A DNA stretch of 64,000 nt from Alcaligenes endophyticus (GTDB taxonomy: Bacteria; Pseudomonadota; Gammaproteobacteria; Burkholderiales; Burkholderiaceae_B), in NCBI RefSeq assembly GCF_026344035.1, contig NZ_JAPKND010000002.1:392149-456148 (forward strand). Direction: 5' to 3'. Positions 48,478 to 56,058 of this stretch are shown here, piece by piece. A program made the translations under genes and the position numbers. Positions within the stretch are counted from its first letter, which is position 1, and the number at the start of each line of letters is the position of its first letter. The notes under the pieces were generated by a model. It saw only the letters and a program-made list of their open reading frames with translations. It did no database searches and was not told where the DNA came from.

Positions 48478-48744
48478 ATGTGTACGAAAGGCATTCGGCA
48501 GGCGGGGCAGGGCATGGTCGAGTATTTGGTCATTGTCGCTTTAGTGGCAGTGGCTGCCATTGCCGTCTATCAGTCTTTTGGTCAGGTCATCCGTTCGCAA
48601 ACGGCGGCCATGGCCAAAGAGCTGGCGGGCGAAGACGGTAGTGAGCAAAGTCAGGCAGCCAGTACTGCTGCACAGGCGGCTGCCAGTCAAACACAAAGTA
48701 AAGGGCTAAAAGCCTTTACGGGCAATGCGCAGGTAGCGCCATGA
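48478..48744 (+). CDS. Flp/TadE-like prepilin
   Basis: 88-residue protein with the Flp/Tad prepilin signature: Gly10|QGMV-Glu15-Tyr16, then a hydrophobic helix (VIVALVAVAAIAVYQSF). The C-terminal half is Ala/Gln/Ser-rich and low in complexity. A GGAGG site lies 5 bp before ATG 48478; the in-frame ATG at 48466 would include it and is less likely. The stop overlaps the start of the TadG-like gene (ATGA), so the two are coupled. Confidence 0.75.
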   Translation: MCTKGIRQAGQGMVEYLVIVALVAVAAIAVYQSFGQVIRSQTAAMAKELAGEDGSEQSQAASTAAQAAASQTQSKGLKAFTGNAQVAP

Positions 48745-49619
48745 CTACCCATTTAGTTATGGCCCGACAACAGGGGGCAGCCTTGTTGCTAGGGGTGCTG
48801 TTGCTGGGGCTATTAGGCGTTGCGCTAGTGGCTTATTTTGGCTTGAGCCTATTAGCAGGCCATACTATGCGACAGCAATATGCCAATGACGCGGTGGCAT
48901 ATAGCGCCGCCGTAGCGCAAAGTCGGGCCTTAAACCTGTTGTCTTTTACGCAACGGGCGCAGTTGGCACATCAGGTAGCGTTAGCGCACTTGATAACGCT
49001 GGCCAGTTGGCATCAGGCGGGTTTAATGCAACAAGCGCGTTTGCGGCAAGCTAACCCACCGCTGCATTTATTGGCGCTGTTTTTTGGTCCTGGGGCAGCC
49101 GCCTCATACCAAAGTAGCCAGGGCTTACACGCCTCTGATCAGCGTGCTTTGCAGCAAGCCATTGCAGAACACGAGTCCGCCGTGCAACACAGCTTACGCG
49201 CTTTGCAACGCGATGTGTTAATGCACTTGCCTGCCGAGCGTGAGCATATTGCCAACACCGTAGTGCAGGCTAATTTTCCCGAGCTCCCTGCTCACTCGTG
49301 GCAGTTGCGTATTCATCAAGACGACTGGAGCGCAGCGTGGCGCCCAGAAGTAAGTATGCCTTGGCATATTCTGTCAGGGCTTCAGCACATACAAGGCATG
49401 TACGCTTTTTTGCACGAGCGTAATCACGATAAACGCTCATTGTGGGTCGTGGATAAACGTTGTCCTTGGCGGCGACACGAACTGCGTAGGCGTGGAAGTA
49501 CGGTATTAGGTAATGATGGTCGTTGGCGCGCCAGTGACACCCAGTCCTTGCATGCTATACGAGCTAATCGGTGGGTGGGTTGTTACTCGCGCGAATATCC
49601 TATATTTATTATTGCCTGA
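48741..49619 (+). pseudogene. TadG-like pilus-assembly protein, probably 3'-truncated by the prophage
   Basis: 292 codons. The N-terminus (QGAALLLGVLLLGLLGVALVAYFGL) is a TadG/TadE-type membrane anchor, followed by YANDAVAYSAAVAQSRALNLLSFTQRAQLA and a soluble domain. The reading continues in host-like codon use up to RWVGCYSREYP and then ends in IFIIA just as base composition changes. Prophage-type genes begin 60 bp later. I infer that element insertion removed the native 3' end; a naturally short protein cannot be excluded. Confidence 0.55.
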
Positions 49620-49680
49620 TATTTACACGTTAAATCAATAGCATAGAAAGGCTTTCGGTCTGCTGGCTTGCAAGGGGTAC
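49600..49680. other. Probable left host/prophage junction
   Basis: The end of the TadG-like frame (about 49600) and the AlpA-like gene stop (49680) enclose the change from host to phage-type genes. Inside are only about 60 bp of noncoding sequence. No tRNA or integrase lies here, and the right junction is outside the window, so the attachment core cannot be read. Confidence 0.45.
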
Positions 49681-49934
49681 TAAATGGGGTGCAAGTTTGC
49701 TTTCCATGCTTCGATATCTTCGCTTCGCCACGCAACTGAAGCACCGCCTAGGGACACCGGCCTTGGAAACTCCCCTCGCTGAATCAATTTGTAGATCTGC
49801 GAGCGCGATATGCCGATTCTAGCAGGCAAATCCTTCATGCGATATAGCATAGGCTGAATTGTTGCCGTTCGTGAGGGCTCTGTAGCCTGTTTGATTTGCG
49901 ATACGGCTAGTGACCAAGGTGTTGTGGTATTCAT
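49680..49934 (-). CDS. AlpA-like DNA-binding regulator / excisionase-type protein
   Basis: 84-residue protein with the AlpA winged-helix pattern: MLYRMKDLPARIGISRSQIYKLI, then GEFPRPVSLGGASVAWRSEDIEAW. AlpA proteins regulate prophage integrase genes or act like Xis. The ATG at 49934 has AAGGAG upstream; the longer frame to 49982 is unlikely. It is the leftmost element gene, where an integrase would normally follow, but only 60 bp remain before the TadG-like gene. Confidence 0.88.
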   Translation of the reverse strand: MNTTTPWSLAVSQIKQATEPSRTATIQPMLYRMKDLPARIGISRSQIYKLIQRGEFPRPVSLGGASVAWRSEDIEAWKANLHPI

Positions 49935-50009
49935 ATTTACTCCTTGCATGCCGCCCCTTGAGCGGCTGATTTTGCATGTCATTTGATGGTGGCCACTAGG
50001 GTCACGCGC

Positions 50010-50225
50010 CTAGATGGCTTGGTTAAATTCTTCCAAAAACGCTGCTCTGAACTGCTCAAGAGTGCGTCTATCTGCATTGCGTGGATTTCTGACGAAAGCC
50101 ATCATGCGTGAATGCAGAATGTTGAATCGCTGCAGCTGTTGCTGTGCTTCTTCGTACTCACACGCAAGACACCCCTCTACACGCGGGGGCGATTCACGGT
50201 GATGTTTACAAATCTCTATTCGCAT
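50010..50225 (-). CDS. Small phage protein (71 residues)
   Basis: Unrecognised. Two Cys/His groups near the N-terminus (ICKHHRESPPRVEGCLACEY) suggest a metal site, followed by a helical part (EEAQQQLQRFNILHSRMMAF). AAGGAG stands before the ATG. It overlaps the end of the 331-residue gene by 10 bp, in the same leftward operon. Confidence 0.7.
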   Translation of the reverse strand: MRIEICKHHRESPPRVEGCLACEYEEAQQQLQRFNILHSRMMAFVRNPRNADRRTLEQFRAAFLEEFNQAI

Positions 50226-51211
50226 GATTGCTCCTTGCGTGCTGTGTCTGCTTTGCTGGCGTCCTGATTTATCATATTCCCGGCGCCAGCAATATGATCA
50301 CTGCTTGCAGGTTGCCGCTCAGGATGCAGCTTGCACGGCCAATGTGGGTTACCTTTTCCGTATCGAATGCACCGACACTGTGCCTTGCCCTCAACGAGTG
50401 CTGCACGGGCTTTCCATGCGTTGTATGCCAGCTCTGCTTCGCCGCTAACGTATTCCCCAGTCTTTTTATACCTGCCTACATATATCTCGATGCCAGCGGC
50501 CCACTCCTCAAAAGCACTGCGTTCGTCCAGCCCATCAGCACCGCTTACAGATTGCTGCGCTGCCAGCAGTGCGCGTAAGTCGCAGGCATAAATCAGGACG
50601 CCCATGCGGTTTCCCATTGTGCTGAGGTCGTCTGTGCCGTCGCCCTGCCAGCGCCAGCACTTGCCCCGCGCATGTTCTTCCATCAGGTTTAGTTGTTGGC
50701 GCAGCTCGGTGTTTTGGGTTACCGCGTTTTTCAGGTCTTGCAGGTGAATGCTCGCGGCGTCTTGCTGCGCCTGGTCGTCCGGCTCAATTATGCAGCAATC
50801 GGCGCAGCGCTGCTTTTTCTGATCGCCGAACCACATGAAACGGTGCTGACATGGCTGCACCTGAGCAGCAACGGGGGCGGCGTAGAGTTCGCTTCCAGGC
50901 TTTAGATTGTGCCGCTTAACGAGCGACGCTATAGGGCTTCCCCCCGCCCACAGCAATTGATAGCAGCTGCCCACGGTCGCGACTGGCTCCGCGATTACTT
51001 CTGTGGGCTGTTTCAGTTCTCTGGCCATTTGCATAATTCCTGTTAAATAGTCGAAGTTGTAAAACGCTGGCGCTATTTCTGCCCCGTCAATTTGTCCTCG
51101 GGCGAGGTCTAGTGCCTGCAGGATTTCATCAATGGGGTCGAGTAGGGGTGGGTGAGCAGGGCATGGCCAACGTAGGGACCCATCACCGGACGGGCATGTG
51201 CAGTTAGTCAT
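50216..51211 (-). CDS. Ead/Ea22-like mosaic phage protein
   Basis: 331-residue protein of the variable Ead/Ea22-like type. The segment SCYQLLWAGGSPIASLVK...LKPGSELYAAP is the family hallmark (a variable stretch ending PLYAAP-like), followed by a coiled region (LKNAVTQNTELRQQLNLMEE) and a FEEWAAG...YNAWKARA module common in phage accessory proteins. Similar Cys-rich units occur at both ends: CTCPSGDGSLRWPCPAHPP at the N-terminus and CRCIRYGKGNPHWPCKLHPE near the C-terminus. The ATG overlaps the upstream stop as TAATG. Confidence 0.72.
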   Translation of the reverse strand: MTNCTCPSGDGSLRWPCPAHPPLLDPIDEILQALDLARGQIDGAEIAPAFYNFDYLTGIMQMARELKQPTEVIAEPVATVGSCYQLLWAGGSPIASLVKRHNLKPGSELYAAPVAAQVQPCQHRFMWFGDQKKQRCADCCIIEPDDQAQQDAASIHLQDLKNAVTQNTELRQQLNLMEEHARGKCWRWQGDGTDDLSTMGNRMGVLIYACDLRALLAAQQSVSGADGLDERSAFEEWAAGIEIYVGRYKKTGEYVSGEAELAYNAWKARAALVEGKAQCRCIRYGKGNPHWPCKLHPERQPASSDHIAGAGNMINQDASKADTARKEQSCE

Positions 51212-51381
51212 TACGGCTCCTGATTTTTACGGTATTCCTGATAGTTAAAAACGCGACTTTCTCTGAGTGCGTGCAGAGGGCGATCGCCGTAGACTTCGGC
51301 AGTGCGGTCAAGATTGAAGCGCTCTGCTGGCGTAGATGTAGTACCTGTAAACTTCTTAGGCTTCGGTTTTCTTTTCTGCAT
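51211..51381 (-). CDS. Small basic phage protein (56 residues)
   Basis: Read directly from the bases: MQKRKPKPKKFTGTTSTPAE then RFNLDRTAEVYGDRPLHALR, ending YRKNQEP. A Lys/Pro-rich N-terminus suggests nucleic-acid contact, but the function is unknown. A GGAGCG ribosome site precedes the ATG and its TAA stop shares one base with the next ATG, which supports it as a real gene. Confidence 0.75.
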   Translation of the reverse strand: MQKRKPKPKKFTGTTSTPAERFNLDRTAEVYGDRPLHALRESRVFNYQEYRKNQEP

Positions 51382-51392
51382 AGTCGCTCCGC

Positions 51393-51605
51393 TTATAAGT
51401 AACCAAGAAACACCCCTAAAGGGGGCGCAAGTATTCCGATGGCACGCATAACTTGCTCAATGCCAAACTCAGAAAAGGCTGGTGATAGAAAAGTGAGTTT
51501 GTAGATATTGGCTAAGTAGCCATAAAAGACTGCTGCGATGGTGCCTAATATGAGTAGCGCAACAGCGATGATTCCAATGAGTTCTTTATCGACGGGGGCG
51601 CTCAT
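51393..51605 (-). CDS. Small phage membrane protein
   Basis: 70 residues with two membrane helices (about 10-33, IGIIAVALLILGTIAAVFYGY; about 50-68, AIGILAPPLGVFLGYL). AAGGAACC precedes ATG 51605; the frame is open further upstream but overlaps the zinc-ribbon gene. Function unknown. Confidence 0.7.
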   Translation of the reverse strand: MSAPVDKELIGIIAVALLILGTIAAVFYGYLANIYKLTFLSPAFSEFGIEQVMRAIGILAPPLGVFLGYL

Positions 51606-51648
51606 TCTGGTTCCTTCATAAACACAAGAGGTGTCATGGGTTGCTGTC

Positions 51649-51960
51649 CTACCGACGCGCAGCAACAACAGCGGCCATTTCCTCGGTTGTTGGGTGGCGC
51701 TCTTCGCCACATGTTTGACATTTCATGCGAGTGAACTCAACCGGATAGGTGCGCCTTGTCTTCCATATATGCTGGCCATCATTCAGGCAGTCAGCCTTCT
51801 CTGGCTCAAAATAGAAGCTGATGGACGTTGTGAAAGTGAAGTGCTTCCCGCATGATCGGCAGTGGTCGTGGTGCAGAACACCTTCTTCGTAACCGTGCCC
51901 GTCATCGTGGCAAACCTCAAAGGGCGCTTCGCAGTACGGGCAGTCAAAGTCATGGCTCAT
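51649..51960 (-). CDS. Phage zinc-ribbon protein
   Basis: 103 residues with several cysteine pairs: CPYC (about 7-10), HDHCRSCGKHF (about 32-42) and MKCQTCGEERHP near the C-terminus, consistent with two zinc ribbons. The acidic stretch EVCHDDGHGYEEGV lies between the first two pairs. I recognise the pattern from hypothetical proteins of other phages but not a function. GGGAGG stands before ATG 51960. Its start overlaps the end of the next gene upstream. Confidence 0.75.
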   Translation of the reverse strand: MSHDFDCPYCEAPFEVCHDDGHGYEEGVLHHDHCRSCGKHFTFTTSISFYFEPEKADCLNDGQHIWKTRRTYPVEFTRMKCQTCGEERHPTTEEMAAVVAARR

Positions 51961-52180
51961 TTTTAGCCTCCCATCCGTTATCGCTCCAGACCACACAAGA
52001 GCATTCCAGCTCATGGCATAGCGATGCATAACCTTCATTGAAATACCCGTGCTTACTGGATTTGTAGATAAGCAAACGGGGCTCCGATTCGTGAATTAGG
52101 GTAAAAAATTGCCCCGGCTCGATATGTCGAAGGCGGGGCAGGGGTAATGAGCCTCTTTTCTCTGGTAAGGCCTCATTCAC
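51950..52180 (-). CDS. Hypothetical phage protein (76 residues)
   Basis: Unrecognised. Starts with GTG at 52180, whose bases overlap the TGA of the upstream membrane-protein gene (8-bp overlap), and ends 11 bp inside the zinc-ribbon gene. LRHIEPGQFFTLIHES followed by RLLIYKSSKHGYFN suggests a small beta-rich fold. The chain of overlaps is typical of a phage operon and supports the call. Confidence 0.65.
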   Translation of the reverse strand: MNEALPEKRGSLPLPRLRHIEPGQFFTLIHESEPRLLIYKSSKHGYFNEGYASLCHELECSCVVWSDNGWEAKNEP

Positions 52181-52454
52181 ATGCGTTTTCCGTGGTCACT
52201 GCAGGCTTAACGGATGAGTTTTGTTCTGCATTGGCTTTAGATTGGGCGCTGCTGAAATTAAGAACCATCAACACGACAAGTCCAATGCCTGCAGCCCTCA
52301 TAAAAAATGAATTGAACTCTGACCAATACGACAGGAGGTCTCCTATTTTTAAAGCCGTTAAAAACGGAGCTTTTAAAAGTAGCCACCAAACAAACCACGA
52401 CACAAACATGATTCCAAAAGTCCACGCCACGTATAAATAAGTAGTTTTATTCAT
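52173..52454 (-). CDS. Phage membrane protein (93 residues)
   Basis: Two membrane helices: about 6-27 (YLYVAWTFGIMFVSWFVWWLLL) and about 53-70 (AAGIGLVVLMVLNFSSA), with a short polar C-terminus. ATG at 52454; GTG one codon earlier is possible. Function unknown. Confidence 0.65.
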   Translation of the reverse strand: MNKTTYLYVAWTFGIMFVSWFVWWLLLKAPFLTALKIGDLLSYWSEFNSFFMRAAGIGLVVLMVLNFSSAQSKANAEQNSSVKPAVTTENACE

Positions 52455-52517
52455 CACTCGCCTTTAGTGTATTGATAGTGCCACACACACGGCTATGTGC
52501 AGCAGCCCCAGATAGCC

Positions 52518-53309
52518 TTATGGCCTCCCGCGCAAAATCACCTGTTCTGTTTTTTCCGCAATAACGCGCCAAACATCCGCTACCGCATCCTCAATAATCT
52601 TGTGGGGGCGGACGATCTCGTACCACATGACCAGCACAGCTTCGTTAATGCGGTAGCGTAAGCGGCACTCCACAGCGTAGGCTTCGCCGCCTTCCAGTAC
52701 CTTGATGCCTAGCTTGAAAATCTCAGGAATCTGTAGCTTGCCCTTAGCAGCGGTACCCTGAATATCTTCTTCGTACGTAAATTCGGTCTGGCCGTTAGAT
52801 AAGCGAATGCCCGATACGAAATTCACTTTCTTTTTGGCTTGTAGGCTGCGTGAGATTTCCAGCATATCCGCACCGGTAGGCTCTACGATATCCAACAGGT
52901 TGCGCTCAATAAATTCGGCAAACTCCGCTTGCTTCATGGCTTTCTTGTTGCTGCCGATCCACGCCTCCCACTCAGTGGTAAATGGGCACGAGTATTTGAC
53001 TTGATGGTCTTTCCAGCCCGCGTAATCGCTACCATGATCGTTAAGCACACCAACAAAGCTAGGTGGATTCACTTGGGCGTAAATTTGGCTGCTTTCAGCT
53101 TTATGCAGATTGAAGTAATGAATAAAGCTATCTGCATCTTCTAGAATGACGATGCCTTTCTTGCGGCTGGGCTCAAGCTTTAAATGCTCTAGAGACTTGA
53201 GCTCGTAGCCGGATGGGACGATTGCGTAGGAGTCTTCTAAGCCATCCACGCTTACTGGCTTACCTAATGCTGCTCCTGCTTCTAGTGCTGCGCTAACAAT
53301 GTGTTCCAT
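52518..53309 (-). CDS. DUF2303 family phage protein (YfdQ-like)
   Basis: 263 residues matching the DUF2303 pattern as I know it: N-terminal helix, a segment FVGVLNDHGSDYAGWKDHQV, the phrase FAEFIERNLLDIVEP, and C-terminal VECRLRYRINEAVLVMWYEI. Members occur in early regions of many temperate phages, next to recombination or SSB genes, and their role is not established. It follows the 111-residue partner by 5 bp. Confidence 0.88.
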   Translation of the reverse strand: MEHIVSAALEAGAALGKPVSVDGLEDSYAIVPSGYELKSLEHLKLEPSRKKGIVILEDADSFIHYFNLHKAESSQIYAQVNPPSFVGVLNDHGSDYAGWKDHQVKYSCPFTTEWEAWIGSNKKAMKQAEFAEFIERNLLDIVEPTGADMLEISRSLQAKKKVNFVSGIRLSNGQTEFTYEEDIQGTAAKGKLQIPEIFKLGIKVLEGGEAYAVECRLRYRINEAVLVMWYEIVRPHKIIEDAVADVWRVIAEKTEQVILRGRP

Positions 53310-53314
53310 GATGC

Positions 53315-53650
53315 TTATACCTTTTTAAGTTGTTGATAATCTTCCTTGCCGATGCTTTTGAGTCCATCAATCGTCATCTGGCGAGGGTCTTGGCGCTGTA
53401 GATTGCCTTCGGGAGTAGCCCACATAATGGAGGCACCTTTTTCAAGCTCCGGTACGGTGGACTTAATCGTGTCGGTTAGCTCTAGCTCACCGCTTTTGCC
53501 CGGTTTAAGTTTGATTTGGAGGGTGAGGGAACCGCCTTTACCGGTAGAAATGCAGGCGTTAACGACCTCCTGCAACGTCTCGGTTAATTCGTCGTGCAGG
53601 GTTCCATAGCGAAGGTCCTGGAGGACTTCCGCAAAGGTCTTATTACTCAT
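53315..53650 (-). CDS. Hypothetical partner of the DUF2303 protein
   Basis: 111 residues, soluble, mixed alpha/beta (LTLQIKLKPGKSGELELTDT) ending in a Lys-rich helix. AAGGAATT precedes the ATG. It lies 5 bp upstream of the DUF2303 gene; I have seen such a small gene in this position in other phages but know no function. Confidence 0.75.
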   Translation of the reverse strand: MSNKTFAEVLQDLRYGTLHDELTETLQEVVNACISTGKGGSLTLQIKLKPGKSGELELTDTIKSTVPELEKGASIMWATPEGNLQRQDPRQMTIDGLKSIGKEDYQQLKKV

Positions 53651-53718
53651 GGGTAATTCCTTTAGGGATGGGCTATGCTCATGCAGGTGTGTAACTGCAT
53701 GTATAGGTGAGGAAGGGG

Positions 53719-54435
53719 ATGAAAATTAAGTGGAAAGAGGACTACAGCGCTAAGGCGCAGCGCTATTGGGGGGTGATTATTGGTGGTGTTGCGGGAGTAT
53801 TGATCACTGTTGTTGTGCAAGGGATATATACGTCCTGGGCAATGTTTGAGAAAGCGCCCTGGTGGGATGTGATGGCGGCTGTTGGTACCCTAGGGGCAGC
53901 CATTTTTGCGGGGGCATCTGCTGTTTTCATGGCCTATTCTTTGCGTAACAACAAAGAATTGAGCCAAAATTTTGATGACCTAGCTCTTAATAACATTGAA
54001 CACTCTTTATTTGTGTTAGATAGGTATATTCATGACGTTTTATCCGCAATAGAGTTGTATGTAGACGAATGCTCGCGAGGCACAGAGGATCTCTCAAAAG
54101 AAATTTATAATTATGTTACCCACCTTGAGGTTGCGAGTTATCTCAATGATATATATATACCTTTAGAGCTATTCAGAGGAATGAGCAGAGAGCGGCTCAG
54201 GTTAGTTTTGGAGTTGCGACGTAGCTTAACTAACTGGAAACAGATGCGTCTGTCTTTGGGAGCACGAAAAGATACTCAAGGTAAAAAAGTCCTGCCTATT
54301 CATCATCTTAGATTCACTGTTGAGCAACTAGATACATTACAGGGCTTAGTGGCTAGCCTTCGAAGTGGCATGTTGATCTCTAGGCCTAGTAAAGAGGTTT
54401 TCAGCGACAGAGTTAAGAAGCACTTAGAGATCTAG
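53719..54435 (+). CDS. Phage-borne membrane protein on the opposite strand
   Basis: 238 residues with two N-terminal helices (about 18-38, VIIGGVAGVLITVVVQGIY; about 50-72, DVMAAVGTLGAAIFAGASAVF) and a helical cytosolic domain (about 80-238) with charged pairs (MSRERLRLVLELRRSLTNWK). The layout resembles small membrane sensor/effector proteins of unknown function. GAGGAAGGGG precedes ATG 53719. It is the only plus-strand gene between SSB and the 111-residue gene, with its own promoter space, which marks it as a moron. Confidence 0.7.
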   Translation: MKIKWKEDYSAKAQRYWGVIIGGVAGVLITVVVQGIYTSWAMFEKAPWWDVMAAVGTLGAAIFAGASAVFMAYSLRNNKELSQNFDDLALNNIEHSLFVLDRYIHDVLSAIELYVDECSRGTEDLSKEIYNYVTHLEVASYLNDIYIPLELFRGMSRERLRLVLELRRSLTNWKQMRLSLGARKDTQGKKVLPIHHLRFTVEQLDTLQGLVASLRSGMLISRPSKEVFSDRVKKHLEI

Positions 54436-54439
54436 CCTT

Positions 54440-54796
54440 TTAAATTGAAGTGTTATTGCTAGTGCTAGGACCCAGCATCTGCATTTGTTCAGCGATAATT
54501 TCGGTGGTGTAGTTGTCTTTGCCATCTTGCCCCTGCCATTTACGCGTGCGCAAACGACCTTCTATGTACACCGGCCGACCTTTGCGTAAAAACTCGCCTG
54601 CAATTTCTGCCAAGCGGTTATAAAACACGACTTTATGCCATTCGGTTTCTTCTACCCGCTCCCCTGTTTTGCGGTCTTTCCATTGCGAAGTGGTGGCAAT
54701 AGAGATATTGCACATGGCTGCGCCCTGCTGGTTGTAGCGAACCTCTGGGTCTTTCCCTAGGTTGCCAACCAAAATAACTTTATTAACTGATGCCAT
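54440..54796 (-). CDS. ssb: Single-stranded DNA-binding protein (phage type, no acidic tip)
   Basis: 118-residue OB-fold protein: [60 protein letters not shown], and the [14 protein letters not shown] strand. It ends in PSTSNNTSI and lacks both the long Gly/Pro linker and the acidic DDDIPF-type tip through which bacterial SSB recruits partner proteins. So it probably coats phage single-stranded DNA without hosting the usual repair proteins. It sits 2 bp after the 75-residue gene. Confidence 0.93.
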   Translation of the reverse strand: MASVNKVILVGNLGKDPEVRYNQQGAAMCNISIATTSQWKDRKTGERVEETEWHKVVFYNRLAEIAGEFLRKGRPVYIEGRLRTRKWQGQDGKDNYTTEIIAEQMQMLGPSTSNNTSI

Positions 54797-54798
54797 GC

Positions 54799-55026
54799 TT
54801 AGTATCCAGCCGCTGGGGCCACAAATTTAAGAAAGAACCCAAGCCCGACGGTAAAGACGAGGGCGCCCACCCACGCCGCATTAGGGATATGCCAATCATC
54901 TTGAGCGGGAGCCAGCCGTAAGCGGCTAGCTAAACGGGGGCGCAGTATACGCATCCAGACTTTATCGACTGTTGCGCCTAGGGCGATAACGAACGCCCAC
55001 AGCCATAGCTGGGCCAATGCTTCCAT
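54799..55026 (-). CDS. Small phage membrane protein (75 residues)
   Basis: Two hydrophobic segments (about 4-18, [16 protein letters not shown]; about 52-68, [18 protein letters not shown]) with a basic loop between ([15 protein letters not shown]). Followed by ssb after 2 bp. Function unknown. Confidence 0.6.
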   Translation of the reverse strand: MEALAQLWLWAFVIALGATVDKVWMRILRPRLASRLRLAPAQDDWHIPNAAWVGALVFTVGLGFFLKFVAPAAGY

Positions 55027-55218
55027 AGCTGGCTCCTATGAGAGAAATGAGATATTGCTTAGCCCATAAAGAGGGCACGGAACTACTCTGGTATGCTGAC
55101 AGAAAAGGTGTAACGTGTTGTAATGCCCTCGCAGCATATAAATTGTTTACCTAGTGAAGCCAAGTTTCGCCCTCTTAGGAAGAGCATAAGCTTGCTAGAA
55201 TGGGTTATGGGGACATAA

Positions 55219-56058
55219 GTGAAGCGTTTAGGAGCTAGAAGCAAAGGGCTTTATGCCCTATCCACTTGGCTTGTGCCAGTTATGCCACTGGCTGTTGCTT
55301 TGTTAAGTTGGTGCAATGGGCTGGATGGTACTGAGGCATGGTTAGCAAACAGGCCTAATGTATTTGCCTTTATAGAACGTATCCAAATTATCTCTTTCTG
55401 GTTGTACGTTATTTGTTGGTCAGTATTTATTTGGGCTGTGATTTATAAGCGTAAGGGCGACCCGTGGTTGGTTGAGAAGCTGCAATTTATTCTCGACCGT
55501 TACCAGGAGGGCGCGTTTAATGCCGAGGCAGGGACACCTAAAGATCATAATAGAGTCACTTTATTTAGGCATCAAAAAGGTTTTTTTGTAAGGCATTGGT
55601 CCGCGAAGAGTGGGCTTTGGCCTTGGGGTGACTACCATCCATTCTCATCATTTTTAGTACCGGTCTTGCGATCAGGACATATCTCTAAGAAAACCGCTAT
55701 TGCTTTTCATGTATCTGACGCTAGCGATAAAACAGAGGGTATTGCTGGAATGGCGTGGTCATGCGGTGAGGCTTTGTGTGTCACAGATTTGCCTGAGATG
55801 ATTGCGGTATCAGGAGTAAGGCAAAAAAATACCTACGCTGAGAAAACTTATTGCGACAAAAGGATGATTGAGGACTATATTAATAGAAAGCGAAACATGC
55901 CTAGATCAATTGTTGCGATACCCGTTGAGCGCAAAGGGAAAATCTGGGGTGTCGTTGTTGCAGATAGCCGATCCCCTAAAGGAGTTACAGAGAGTGCTGT
56001 GGAGAATTACCGGCTAACAGTTGCCTTGATAGGGCATTTACTGGAGAGAGCATCATGA
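55219..56058 (+). CDS. Two-helix membrane protein with GAF-like sensor domain
   Basis: 279 residues from a GTG start with GGGGAC upstream. Two membrane helices (about 12-30 and 53-75) are followed by a soluble domain (about 90-279). Its end, SIVAIPVERKGKIWGVVVAD...VENYRLTVALIGHLLE, is the typical last strand-helix unit of a GAF domain. This would place a small-molecule or signal sensor at the membrane. It is on the plus strand amid leftward phage genes, with a 192-bp upstream gap, and its stop overlaps the next gene (ATGA). A phage-borne signalling or defence pair is one reading; no enzyme motif is seen. Confidence 0.65.
   Translation: MKRLGARSKGLYALSTWLVPVMPLAVALLSWCNGLDGTEAWLANRPNVFAFIERIQIISFWLYVICWSVFIWAVIYKRKGDPWLVEKLQFILDRYQEGAFNAEAGTPKDHNRVTLFRHQKGFFVRHWSAKSGLWPWGDYHPFSSFLVPVLRSGHISKKTAIAFHVSDASDKTEGIAGMAWSCGEALCVTDLPEMIAVSGVRQKNTYAEKTYCDKRMIEDYINRKRNMPRSIVAIPVERKGKIWGVVVADSRSPKGVTESAVENYRLTVALIGHLLERAS

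Noticed and set aside
49620..49680. tRNA attachment site of the prophage
   Set aside because: The 60 bp show no tRNA 3' end, and the host gene next to it is protein-coding.
51631..51855. Plus-strand frames opposite the small leftward phage genes
   Set aside because: They are antisense to genes with strong ribosome sites and overlapping stops/starts, and have no such signals of their own.
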